Shown here: positions 8,040 to 14,983 of the stretch, piece by piece
How positions within the stretch are numbered: position 1 is the stretch's first letter
Layout: every line of letters begins with the position of its first letter
Assembly (NCBI GenBank): GCA_934162125.1
Contig: CAKPHU010000002.1
Span: forward strand, 1-64,000
Reading direction: 5' to 3'
Length of the DNA: 64,000 nt
Source of the DNA: an uncultured Bacilli bacterium
GTDB taxonomy: Bacteria > Bacillota_I > Bacilli_A > RF39 > UBA660
Made by a program: the position numbers and the translations under genes
Notes under the pieces: model-generated
The model's input: only the letters and a program-made list of their open reading frames with translations
Database searches by the model: none
Told to the model about the DNA's origin: nothing

Positions 8040-8504
8040 CTAAAAAGATTCTAATATTTTTTTTGAAATAGTGTCAATGTCGTTTTTAATAATTAGACTT
8101 TTTAATTCATTAAAATAACTTTGAGAGTTTGTAAAATCCTTAAAAGAATTTTTTAATAAATTAGTATAACTATTGTCATTATTCACTATAACCATATATA
8201 CAGTATAAGATGAACTTTCTTTAATATTTACACAACCAATAGTTATGTTTTCTTTCTTATTTTCTTCGTAAATATCAACTATATTGTCCTTATATTCATT
8301 ATATTGTTGTTCTGTAATTTCATCATTTAATCCTAAATCTAATTTATCAGATATTTCATTTATATAATTATGTAATTCTTCAATGGAATTCACTTGTTTT
8401 GTTTTAGTTTTACCTTTATTAAAATTAGATAAAAGTTTAGCATTTTGAAGATTAGTAATATTATCTAATTTTTCAATAAGCATAGAGAAATAATCAGTTT
8501 TCAT
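8040..8504 (-). CDS. Hypothetical protein, 154 aa
   Basis: ATG at 8504 follows GAGG with 7 nt spacing. The protein is acidic and Asn/Lys-rich, with no signal peptide or membrane segment and no recognised motif; predicted features are helices at both ends and a central beta-like stretch (S-S-Y-T-V-Y-M-V-I-V). It lies alone between two regulator genes of the element and ends at the terminator near 7926. Confidence 0.55.
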   Translation of the reverse strand: MKTDYFSMLIEKLDNITNLQNAKLLSNFNKGKTKTKQVNSIEELHNYINEISDKLDLGLNDEITEQQYNEYKDNIVDIYEENKKENITIGCVNIKESSSYTVYMVIVNNDNSYTNLLKNSFKDFTNSQSYFNELKSLIIKNDIDTISKKILESF

Positions 8505-8591
8505 AAAATAACCTCATTTCGTTTTCGTTCTAATTAAGAACATTATAACATTTTATTACTTAAAAGCAACAAAATAGTAGATAAAAAAGAA

Positions 8592-9026
8592 TTATACTTT
8601 GTCGCATAATTCATCAATGTTAATATTGAATAAATTAGATAGACCTACAAGTATAGGAGTAGGAATTAAAACCTCGCCTTTAAAATATTTATAACAATTA
8701 GAACGAGATATTTTAAGTTCTTCTGCAATATCTTGATAAGTCATATTATTTTTTTCTTTTAGATAAGATAATCTTTTAAGCAATTTATTATAATTCATTT
8801 TCTTTACAGAAATATCTTTTTCATACTTTGTTGTTTGTCCTAATATATAAGAAAGTGGAACACTATACATTACTGATAATGAATCTACTTTAGATAAAGG
8901 TATATTTCTATCGCCATTTTCCCATTTAGCATAAACAGATCTTTCAACTTTTAAATATTTTGCAATTTCTTCTTGTTTATAATCGTGATCTTCTCTTAAA
9001 TCTTTAATTCTGTTATACTTAATCAT
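8592..9026 (-). CDS. Regulator with two Xre helix-turn-helix domains
   Basis: 144 residues from ATG 9026, preceded by AGGTGGTGG; an in-frame GTG 9 nt earlier overlaps that site and is less likely. Two tandem HTH domains are visible: residues about 5-60 (Y-K-Q-E-E-I-A-K-Y-L, V-Y-A-K-W-E-N-G-D-R) and about 80-138 (M-T-Y-Q-D-I-A-E-E-L, S-N-C-Y-K-Y-F-K-G). Tandem HTH proteins can bind asymmetric or looped operators as monomers. It is probably a lysogeny-type switch component of the element; partner sites are unknown. Confidence 0.75.
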   Translation of the reverse strand: MIKYNRIKDLREDHDYKQEEIAKYLKVERSVYAKWENGDRNIPLSKVDSLSVMYSVPLSYILGQTTKYEKDISVKKMNYNKLLKRLSYLKEKNNMTYQDIAEELKISRSNCYKYFKGEVLIPTPILVGLSNLFNINIDELCDKV

Positions 9027-9133
9027 AGCCACCACCTATAATAATTTTCCCATATAAAACTGAAAAACTATGTTTTTGTGCCACCTATGAAACAAGTTTG
9101 TAAAAAAAAAGTAATTTTATGTGATATAATTAA

Positions 9134-9168
9134 AAAAGAAATAACCTTTATGATTTTTGTTATTTCTT
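9134..9168 (-). terminator. Terminator of the Xre repressor gene
   Basis: AAGAAATAAC / GTTATTTCTT stem with a 13-nt loop, followed on the minus strand by T6. The stem begins at the stop codon of the gene ending at 9160. A similar poly-T tract is missing on the plus strand. Confidence 0.65.
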
Positions 9169-9417
9169 CGGTTTTAGGTTAACTCGCACGGGCAAGTTAT
9201 CAATATCGTTTCTTTGAATAAATAATTCATACGGTTCAATGTTTAATGCACTAGCAACTTTTTCTAGTTTATCAACTGATGGGTTATGTTGTCCTCTTTC
9301 AAGACGACCTATATAATTAACACTAGATTTTGTTTTTTCTGCAAGTTGTTCTTGTGTAAGATTTTCTCTATAACGATAGTATTTAACATTTTTGCCAATA
9401 AGTGCTTTTAATTTCAT
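9160..9417 (-). CDS. Xre-family repressor, divergent from the small rightward genes
   Basis: 85 residues with a canonical Cro/C1 HTH at about 8-62 (L-T-Q-E-Q-L-A-E-K-T, then Y-I-G-R-L-E-R-G-Q-H-N-P-S) and a short basic tail. It faces the plus-strand genes starting at 9545 across a 127-bp intergenic region holding a perfect inverted repeat whose inner arm begins 2 nt upstream of this start codon. That arrangement fits an autorepressor controlling both directions. Confidence 0.8.
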   Translation of the reverse strand: MKLKALIGKNVKYYRYRENLTQEQLAEKTKSSVNYIGRLERGQHNPSVDKLEKVASALNIEPYELFIQRNDIDNLPVRVNLKPKK

Positions 9418-9418
9418 C

Positions 9419-9449
9419 TCGTATCACATCCACTAATATTATGATACGA
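9419..9449. promoter_or_regulatory. Putative operator: perfect 8-bp inverted repeat
   Basis: TCGTATCA at 9419..9426 and TGATACGA at 9442..9449, centre-to-centre 23 bp, about two helical turns. One arm touches the translation start region of the divergent Xre gene. Perfect symmetry and position suggest the binding site of that repressor. Confidence 0.55.
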
Positions 9450-9544
9450 ATTTATTTAGATTATTACAACAACCCAAACCGTAAAGTACCTTTGTGTAGT
9501 ATATAAAATCAAATAAAAGAAAGGATAGCAGGAAATAAAATAAA

Positions 9545-9874
9545 ATGAGCGATTTAAACAATATTGTTAGTGAATTTATTTACATACCTGAATTGATGGG
9601 AAAAGAAATAAGTAAACTTATCAAAAACAAACAAAAAATCAATGAATACTATAACAATGGCTATAAAATTGAAATAAACAATGATGATGCACATTTAATA
9701 ATTAAATACAAAAAGAAAAAATATGATGTTTTTATTGTTAAAGATGATGATAACTATTACTGGCTACTTAAACCATATAACCAATCATATTATAAAACTT
9801 ATGTTGATTTTGATAACTCTAATATTGATATAGTGTTTTTTGCTATCAGAGAAAACGAAGATTTATATTCGTAG
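9545..9874 (+). CDS. Hypothetical protein, 109 aa
   Basis: First of three tightly packed plus-strand genes next to the element end. The product is small, acidic to neutral, rich in N, Y and D, with a predicted alpha/beta fold and no membrane segment or known motif. The upstream AGGA lies 11 nt from the ATG, a weak site. Likely under control of the adjacent Xre repressor. Function unknown. Confidence 0.55.
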   Translation: MSDLNNIVSEFIYIPELMGKEISKLIKNKQKINEYYNNGYKIEINNDDAHLIIKYKKKKYDVFIVKDDDNYYWLLKPYNQSYYKTYVDFDNSNIDIVFFAIRENEDLYS

Positions 9875-9887
9875 AGAAAGGAGGAAA

Positions 9888-10091
9888 ATGTTGTCTGCCG
9901 TTAAAAATGCTGAAAAAGATAAAAAGGAAATGACTGATTGTTTTGCTTATGTTAGTAAAAATTATTGTAATGCACTATCAGTAAAAAATTGTAGTCAATG
10001 CAGTTTTTACAAATCAAAACAAGAAGTTCCTAATTACCAAAAATATTTATTGAATAGTAAAAAAGGAGAAAATGAAAAAAATGAGAAATAA
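9888..10091 (+). CDS. Small Cys-rich protein, possible zinc-binding
   Basis: 67 residues from the ATG at 9888, 3 nt after a near-perfect GAAAGGAGG; a longer frame from 9840 would overlap the previous gene and lacks a site. Four Cys are arranged D-C-F-A-Y, N-Y-C-N-A-L, N-C-S-Q-C-S-F-Y-K, typical of a small zinc-knuckle family common on Bacillota mobile elements. Function of that family is not known to me. It overlaps the next gene by 20 nt. Confidence 0.6.
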   Translation: MLSAVKNAEKDKKEMTDCFAYVSKNYCNALSVKNCSQCSFYKSKQEVPNYQKYLLNSKKGENEKNEK

Positions 10092-10323
10092 TATTGAATT
10101 AATACTATGGTCTATCCTTACAGGACTATTACTATGCAACTCATTTGAGATAGCAACAAATATTTGTGATAAGATGGAAATACCTTATGATCTATGTATA
10201 AGTGTCGCAAGTATAGGCTTTAGAGCAGAACTAACTATTGTATTGTGTATTGCTATGCTAGTTGTATTTTATAAAAGCACACATTATATTGCTAATTTAT
10301 TAGGAAGATTGATTTATTGTTAA
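10072..10323 (+). CDS. Small two-helix membrane protein, 83 aa
   Basis: Preceded by AAAAGGAG at good spacing and overlapping the previous gene by 20 nt. Two hydrophobic segments (about residues 8-28 and 44-66) flank a short polar loop with M-E-I-P-Y-D-L. No homology recognised. It is the last gene before the element boundary and ends at a terminator. Confidence 0.6.
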   Translation: MKKMRNNIELILWSILTGLLLCNSFEIATNICDKMEIPYDLCISVASIGFRAELTIVLCIAMLVVFYKSTHYIANLLGRLIYC

Positions 10324-10330
10324 ATTGTTA

Positions 10331-10360
10331 AATAGTCGCTAGTACAGGACTATTTTTATT
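10331..10360 (+). terminator. Terminator of the rightward small-gene operon
   Basis: AATAGTC / GACTATT stem, 10-nt loop, then a T-rich tract on the plus strand, right after the last gene of the element. Confidence 0.65.
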
Positions 10361-10548
10361 TTGTCTAAAAAATATAATTAAAATTAAATAAGTATAAATA
10401 AACATAAATAAAAAAAGAGAATTTAATAAAAAATTCCCTAAAATTTCCCTGAAAAAATTTTAAAAAAAGAATTTGCAACTTTGCAAACCCTTATAAAATC
10501 TAGTAAAAATTGATTTTTAAATTTATAAATTAAGTCAGTGGCTAATTA
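10361..10548. other. Non-coding right terminus of the element
   Basis: About 190 bp of A/T-rich sequence without a gene. It holds two adjacent copies of TTTGCAA (10472..10478 and 10480..10486), which could be recombinase arm sites, and runs directly into the broken tRNA-Met. No 3' half of a tRNA and no replacement tRNA is present in it. Confidence 0.5.
10472..10487. repeat. Tandem TTTGCAA motif, possible recombinase arm site
   Basis: TTTGCAAC followed directly by TTTGCAAA, an 8-bp direct repeat about 60 bp inside the element boundary. Position and form fit arm-type sites of tyrosine recombinases, but this is inference. Confidence 0.3.
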
Positions 10549-10588
10549 GGTATGAACCAGACGCTCTAGCCAGCTGAGCTACATCGCC
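10549..10588 (-). pseudogene. 5' fragment (40 nt) of tRNA-Met(CAT), broken by the element
   Basis: Minus-strand sequence from 10588 gives the acceptor 5' strand GGCGATG, D arm GCTC-AGCTGGCTA-GAGC, anticodon stem TCTGG, loop TTCATAC with anticodon CAT, and one nucleotide of the 3' stem. It then departs into TAATTAGCC instead of the expected CAGA and T arm. The other half must lie at the far end of the element, outside the window. The break is at exactly the same tRNA position as in the split tRNA-Arg at 29450. Elongator tRNA-Met rather than initiator is indicated by the G1 pairing type and D-arm sequence; that is moderately sure. Confidence 0.85.
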
Positions 10589-10606
10589 ATTTACATAAGC
10601 AAATTA

Positions 10607-10635
10607 AATATATCATAATTTTTTATCTTTGACAA
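10607..10635 (-). promoter_or_regulatory. Promoter of the disrupted tRNA-Met gene
   Basis: Minus strand: TTGTCA, 17-bp spacer, TATATT, with the tRNA 5' end 18 nt after the -10 box. It is intact and would now transcribe the tRNA fragment and the right end of the element in antisense to its small genes. Confidence 0.65.
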
Positions 10636-10662
10636 TACAAATTTTGATTTTTTTTGCTTATG

Positions 10663-10688
10663 AAAAAAAAGATATGCAAAGCATACCT
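10663..10688 (-). terminator. Terminator of the hybrid kinase operon
   Basis: GGTATGC-TTT-GCATATC hairpin followed by T8 on the minus strand, directly after the kinase stop codon. Confidence 0.75.
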
Positions 10689-10694
10689 TTCTAA

Positions 10695-12563
10695 TTATTT
10701 ATTTACTTTATTGCCAAAGTACTTAACAATGATTCTATTAAGTTCAGCTGTATTAATTGGTTTAGCTAAATAATCATTAAAGCCATTTTCCAAATACATC
10801 TCTCTCATACCATTCATTGCATTAGCAGTAAGTGCAATTACTGGAGGAATATCATAACCATCAAGTTTCTTTAAAATTTGAAGAGTTCTAATACCATCCA
10901 TTTCAGGCATCATGTGGTCCATAAAGATAATGTCATAATGAGCACCTTCTTTTACACGGTACACACAATCTTTACCATTGTATAAAGACTCGACTTTGAA
11001 ATGATATCTTTCAAGTAATCTTTGAGCAACTTTAACGTTAAGTTTATTATCATCAACGATAAGTGCTGTAAACTTAGAACAATCAAGCATACCATTTTCA
11101 TCTAAAGCAACCGCTTCGTCTCCTGCCTCACGAAGTGTTTCAGTACTTAATATCTTTTGTGGAATTTCAATATAGAAAGTAGTACCAACATCATGTTCAC
11201 TTTCAAACCAAATCTTACCACCCATTAAGTCAACATACTTTTTAGTAATAACAAGGCCTAATCCAGTACCTTCAATTTCATTGTCAGTAGCATCATCTAA
11301 ACGATTGAACTTAGTAAATAATTTATCTTTATCTTCATCTTTAATACCATAACCAGTATCAGATAACTTAAAGTGTAATGTTTCAACACCACGATCTTGT
11401 GTACCAGTAACAACCATTCTAATTTTACCAACTTCAGTATATTTAGCAGAGTTACCTAAAATATTCATAAGTATTTGGAATAACTTAGTAGAGTCACCTA
11501 ACAACTTAGCTGGAATATTTTGATCAACTTCAATAACTAATTGAACAGGTCTATCACCAATTCTGGCTTGAATAATATTTGGTAAATCACGAACAACATT
11601 ATTTAATGAGTATTCCTTTAATTGAAGTGAATCTTCACCTTGCTCGATCTTTGAAACATCCAATACATTATTGATAATATCAACTAGGTTACTACCAGAT
11701 AATTTGATATTTTCAATATCTTCTCTAACTTGCTTTTCATCAAAGTTAGATAAACTCTTTAATGATTGACTAAATCCAACAATGGCATTCATTGGGCTTC
11801 TAATATCGTGTGACATATTGAATAAGAAGTCTAATTTAGCATTACTTGACTTATCAATATCTGCTTTTAATGATTGTAATTCAGTAATTGTAACTAAATC
11901 TGGGTTCTCCACATGGAAATATAAGAACAACATTTGTAACGCATATCCAAGTGGAATTAATGAAACCCATTGGAATCTTATTTGGAATACCAAGATAAGG
12001 AAAATAATTGCAAACATGATAACAACAGAGAATTTAACATCTTTACCGCAGGTTTTACGATATTTAATTAAGTAACAGAAAATTACAAATGCTGTAAAGA
12101 CACCAAAAACCATAACTGAAATTGTTCCCCATGTTCCAGGTAAAAAATCTAGATTATGAATATCTATTTTTTCATATGGTAAGAATAAGTATATAACACA
12201 AATAACAAATATGAATATTGCTACTCCATGGAAAACTTTATTGTTCTTAACAAGTGTTCTAATATTAGGAGCTTGTAAGTCTTTAATTGCTGTTACATCA
12301 TAATAGAATAAGAATGCAAACCAAACAATACCAAACATCCAGTGTGTTCTCCATAAAATGAATGTCAACATATCATTATTGATATATTTAAGAGCAACTA
12401 GTGTAATAATTTCAGAAACCATGAATAAAACTATAATAATCAAAAGTGCAGCATATAATCTATTTCTTACAGTAGAAAATCTTCTTTTCTTAAAGAAAAC
12501 CATCATTAGTAAGATCATGAAACATAAACTACCAATAGTAACTAACAAACCATAAGTAAACAT
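10695..12563 (-). CDS. Hybrid sensor histidine kinase with C-terminal receiver
   Basis: 622 residues. About seven membrane helices (1-220) form the sensor, with no large extracellular domain. Then come a HisKA dimerisation domain (F-N-M-S-H-D-I-R-S-P, phospho-acceptor about H252), a complete HATPase domain (N box about N371, G1 box D-T-G-Y-G 402-406, G2 box G-T-G-L-G 432-436) and a receiver (acceptor D about 549 in F-M-D-H-M-M-P-E-M-D-G). All catalytic residues are present. It is the second gene of a pair, 3 nt after a related kinase. No HPt protein or DNA-binding regulator is adjacent, so its output partner is elsewhere. Confidence 0.9.
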   Translation of the reverse strand: MFTYGLLVTIGSLCFMILLMMVFFKKRRFSTVRNRLYAALLIIIVLFMVSEIITLVALKYINNDMLTFILWRTHWMFGIVWFAFLFYYDVTAIKDLQAPNIRTLVKNNKVFHGVAIFIFVICVIYLFLPYEKIDIHNLDFLPGTWGTISVMVFGVFTAFVIFCYLIKYRKTCGKDVKFSVVIMFAIIFLILVFQIRFQWVSLIPLGYALQMLFLYFHVENPDLVTITELQSLKADIDKSSNAKLDFLFNMSHDIRSPMNAIVGFSQSLKSLSNFDEKQVREDIENIKLSGSNLVDIINNVLDVSKIEQGEDSLQLKEYSLNNVVRDLPNIIQARIGDRPVQLVIEVDQNIPAKLLGDSTKLFQILMNILGNSAKYTEVGKIRMVVTGTQDRGVETLHFKLSDTGYGIKDEDKDKLFTKFNRLDDATDNEIEGTGLGLVITKKYVDLMGGKIWFESEHDVGTTFYIEIPQKILSTETLREAGDEAVALDENGMLDCSKFTALIVDDNKLNVKVAQRLLERYHFKVESLYNGKDCVYRVKEGAHYDIIFMDHMMPEMDGIRTLQILKKLDGYDIPPVIALTANAMNGMREMYLENGFNDYLAKPINTAELNRIIVKYFGNKVNK

Positions 12564-12566
12564 CTA

Positions 12567-14447
12567 CTACACCTCCCTACCAAACAATCTATTGATTAAT
12601 TTGCTTAATTCTTTAAAATCAATAGGTTTAGCTAAATAATCAGTAAATCCTTGAGCTAAGTACTCATTTCTAAGTCCATCATAAGCGTTGGCAGTAAGTG
12701 CAATAACTGGAGGTACATCTATGCCACAATTCTTAAGCGTTTTCATAGTTTCAATACCATCCATCTCAGGCATCATATGATCTAGGAAAATAATATCATA
12801 TCCGCCCTCTTTAACTTTAGTAATACATTCAGCACCACTAGTAGCACCCTCTACTTCAAAATTAAATCTTTCAAGTAATCTAGTTGCAATCTTAATATTA
12901 ACTCTGTTATCATCAACAACTAAAGCTTTCTTACCAAGACAACTAATCATATCTTTACTACTTGAAACCTTATTAATAGAGTTTTCAAAGATATTACCAA
13001 GTTTATTAGTATCAACAATCTTTTGTTTAACTTTAATAATATATTGTGTACCTTTACCTGTTTCATTAATAAATTGAATATCTCCACCAAGGATAGAAGT
13101 TAACTTCTTAGCAATAACTACACCAAGACTAGTACCATCAAATGTAGCACCATCTTCACCATCAAGTTTAACAAAATCTTCAAAGTCCTTAGCAAAGTAT
13201 TCTTGTTTCATTGCATGACCAGTATTAGATACATGGAAAGTAAGTTCAAACATACCATCTTCAGTAGTATTACCATCGATGTTAAGTTTTACTTCACCAT
13301 AATTTGTATATTCAATGGCATTAAGTAAAATCAAAGTAACAATTTTATAAATCTTAGATGAGTCACCATAGAAGTCTGCTGGAATATCTTCATTAACATC
13401 AATAGAGAACTTTAAATCACTTTTTACTATTTTAGCTGGAACGAAACTATTAATTTCAAAAATAACATTTTCCAAATTATAATTCTTTTCATCAACTACT
13501 TCTTTTCCAGACTCAATTCTAGAAATATCTAAGATATTATTAATTAAATCAAGTAGATTAACACTTGCAGTATAAATGCTGTCAGCATCTCTTTTTACTA
13601 TATCTTGAGTAAGATGCTCTTCGGCAAGTAAACTCTCACTGAAACCTAAAATAGTATTTAAAGGTGTTCTAATTTCATGAGAAATATTCATTAAGAATTC
13701 TGTTTTAGCTTTACTTGCTTGTTCAGCTTCTTTTCTTGCTTCTTCAATAGTATCAACTAATTTACTATCTTGAGATTCAACTGTGAAGTACAAAATAGTA
13801 ACAACTAATGCAAAGAAGAACGCTGATTCATTAATATCAAATCCAAGTAACTCTTGCAAAATAAATGTTACAAGGAATACACCAGACGCAAAGTAAAATG
13901 GTGCCAAGTATAAGTTTTTAATCTTCTTGGCATTAACAGCCATTAAGAACACTGTGCCAATTGTTCCTGCAATACTAAGTACGTGTAATGCATATACTGA
14001 ACCACCAGTAATTACATATGGTAAGCCTTGTCCCATACAATAGAAGCTAGTATCAAGGAAAATAACCACTAATATTGGGAATAATATTGCAAATAATATG
14101 ACTAAAATCCAAGTAATCTTTATTTTATTTTCTGCTTTAAATCGGTAGTTTGGTTGAAGCATAAAGAATACATATGCCAAGAACACTTCCTCCCAATAAA
14201 AAGAAAACATAACATAGAGATCCATTAAGATTTGGTTCATTGTATTATAAGAGTTACCCAATGATAAGGTATATGAATTTACCATTTCCAAGGCTAATAA
14301 AACAAAGCTGATTGAAAGTAAACCAATAAATAACTTAGTCTCAATCGTATTAGCTGTAATCTTATTAGAGATTAGAATGGCAATAAGTATCAAGAAAACT
14401 AGTGCACAAATAGTTAGTCCTGTACTTGCAAAATAAGAACTTGTCAA
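12567..14447 (-). CDS. Hybrid histidine kinase with a degenerate ATP-binding domain
   Basis: Paralogue of the next gene: about seven membrane helices, HisKA with N-I-S-H-E-I-R-T-P (about H257), HATPase-like domain, receiver with F-L-D-H-M-M-P-E-M-D-G (about D556). The HATPase boxes are eroded: G1 reads S-N-T-G-H-A-M instead of D-x-G-x-G, and G2 reads G-T-S-L-G. The N-box Asn is kept. It may not hydrolyse ATP and could be phosphorylated by its partner in a heterodimer. Start: TTG at 14447, 8 nt after AAAGGAG; the upstream in-frame GTG overlaps that site. Promoter not obvious. Confidence 0.85.
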   Translation of the reverse strand: MTSSYFASTGLTICALVFLILIAILISNKITANTIETKLFIGLLSISFVLLALEMVNSYTLSLGNSYNTMNQILMDLYVMFSFYWEEVFLAYVFFMLQPNYRFKAENKIKITWILVILFAILFPILVVIFLDTSFYCMGQGLPYVITGGSVYALHVLSIAGTIGTVFLMAVNAKKIKNLYLAPFYFASGVFLVTFILQELLGFDINESAFFFALVVTILYFTVESQDSKLVDTIEEARKEAEQASKAKTEFLMNISHEIRTPLNTILGFSESLLAEEHLTQDIVKRDADSIYTASVNLLDLINNILDISRIESGKEVVDEKNYNLENVIFEINSFVPAKIVKSDLKFSIDVNEDIPADFYGDSSKIYKIVTLILLNAIEYTNYGEVKLNIDGNTTEDGMFELTFHVSNTGHAMKQEYFAKDFEDFVKLDGEDGATFDGTSLGVVIAKKLTSILGGDIQFINETGKGTQYIIKVKQKIVDTNKLGNIFENSINKVSSSKDMISCLGKKALVVDDNRVNIKIATRLLERFNFEVEGATSGAECITKVKEGGYDIIFLDHMMPEMDGIETMKTLKNCGIDVPPVIALTANAYDGLRNEYLAQGFTDYLAKPIDFKELSKLINRLFGREV

Positions 14448-14552
14448 TTTAACCACTCCTTTTTAAACTCATTCTCTATCATAAAAATTGTACAATATTT
14501 TAAAAAAAAAGACAACAGATTTATGACAAGATTTTTCTTAAATTTTATTTTG

Positions 14553-14581
14553 TTTACTATTTCTAAAAAAGCTGCTATAAT
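14553..14581 (+). promoter_or_regulatory. Sigma-A promoter for the 116-aa gene
   Basis: TTTACT, 17-bp spacer, TATAAT on the plus strand, 24 bp before the ATG at 14605, with AAGGAG as ribosome binding site. Confidence 0.7.
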
Positions 14582-14604
14582 ATGTAAGCAAAAGGAGTCG
14601 AACC

Positions 14605-14955
14605 ATGAAAAATTATTATCAAGGCAGTCTAAATGCTGTTAGCATAAGAGAAATAAAGGTCTATAACGGTGTAAAATCTGTTATGACAGCTAAGTATGTT
14701 TTAAGTACTAATACTATCTTCTATTCCACTAATTTAGGTCCTATCACTCGCTTTGAAGATGATAGAGTTCTAACTGATATTGAAACCGCAACAGAAGATA
14801 TAGTAAAGTACGCTGAAGAAGGTAAAGCTGAAGAAGGAAGTCTATTCTTATGTTACGATCCAGCTACACTAAGAGGTCTACCATTAAGTAGAAAAGAAGA
14901 AACAGCTCTAGAAAATGTCAAAAAACTAACTAAAAAAAGAGAAAAGCAAAAATAA
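14605..14955 (+). CDS. Hypothetical cytosolic protein, 116 aa
   Basis: Single-gene unit with a clear promoter, ribosome binding site (AAGGAG) and terminator. No signal peptide or membrane segment. The N-terminal half looks beta-rich (I-K-V-Y-N-G-V-K-S-V-M-T), the C-terminal tail is helical and very basic (K-K-L-T-K-K-R-E-K-Q-K). No known domain recognised. It is the only plus-strand gene between 10.4 and 32.6 kb. Confidence 0.65.
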   Translation: MKNYYQGSLNAVSIREIKVYNGVKSVMTAKYVLSTNTIFYSTNLGPITRFEDDRVLTDIETATEDIVKYAEEGKAEEGSLFLCYDPATLRGLPLSRKEETALENVKKLTKKREKQK

Positions 14956-14977
14956 TCAATCACTTTTCTCTTTTTAT
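14939..14977. terminator. Bidirectional terminator between the 116-aa gene and the ClpX-like gene
   Basis: AGAGAAAAG pairs with CTTTTCTCT across a 20-nt loop; T-rich tracts follow on both strands, so it can serve both converging genes. Confidence 0.6.
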
Positions 14978-14983
14978 TTATAA

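Larger units (their letters stand above)
1..10548. mobile_element. Right end of an integrative element (ICE/IME-like), left end outside the window
   Basis: The stretch holds accessory genes typical of Bacillota integrative elements: ArdC-like antirestriction protein, solitary DNA methyltransferase, phage-type replisome organizer, sortase plus adhesin cargo, ArpU-like regulator and several Xre regulators. It stops inside a tRNA-Met(CAT) gene, where the tRNA sequence breaks after nucleotide 40. Most genes run leftwards; three small ones run rightwards to the end. No relaxase, coupling protein or integrase lies in the visible part, so calling it conjugative is inference; those genes would lie left of position 1. 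Confidence 0.75.

Noticed and set aside
10549..10588. Group I intron in tRNA-Met or tRNA-Arg anticodon loop
   Set aside because: Such introns interrupt anticodon loops, but the inserts here are several kb with element genes, and no intron core (P3-P7 like pairing) follows the 5' exons. The Arg insert is flanked by a 9-bp direct repeat.
11782..12555. Plus-strand ORFs opposite the hybrid kinase
   Set aside because: Low-complexity antisense frames with no start signals; the kinase frame is complete.
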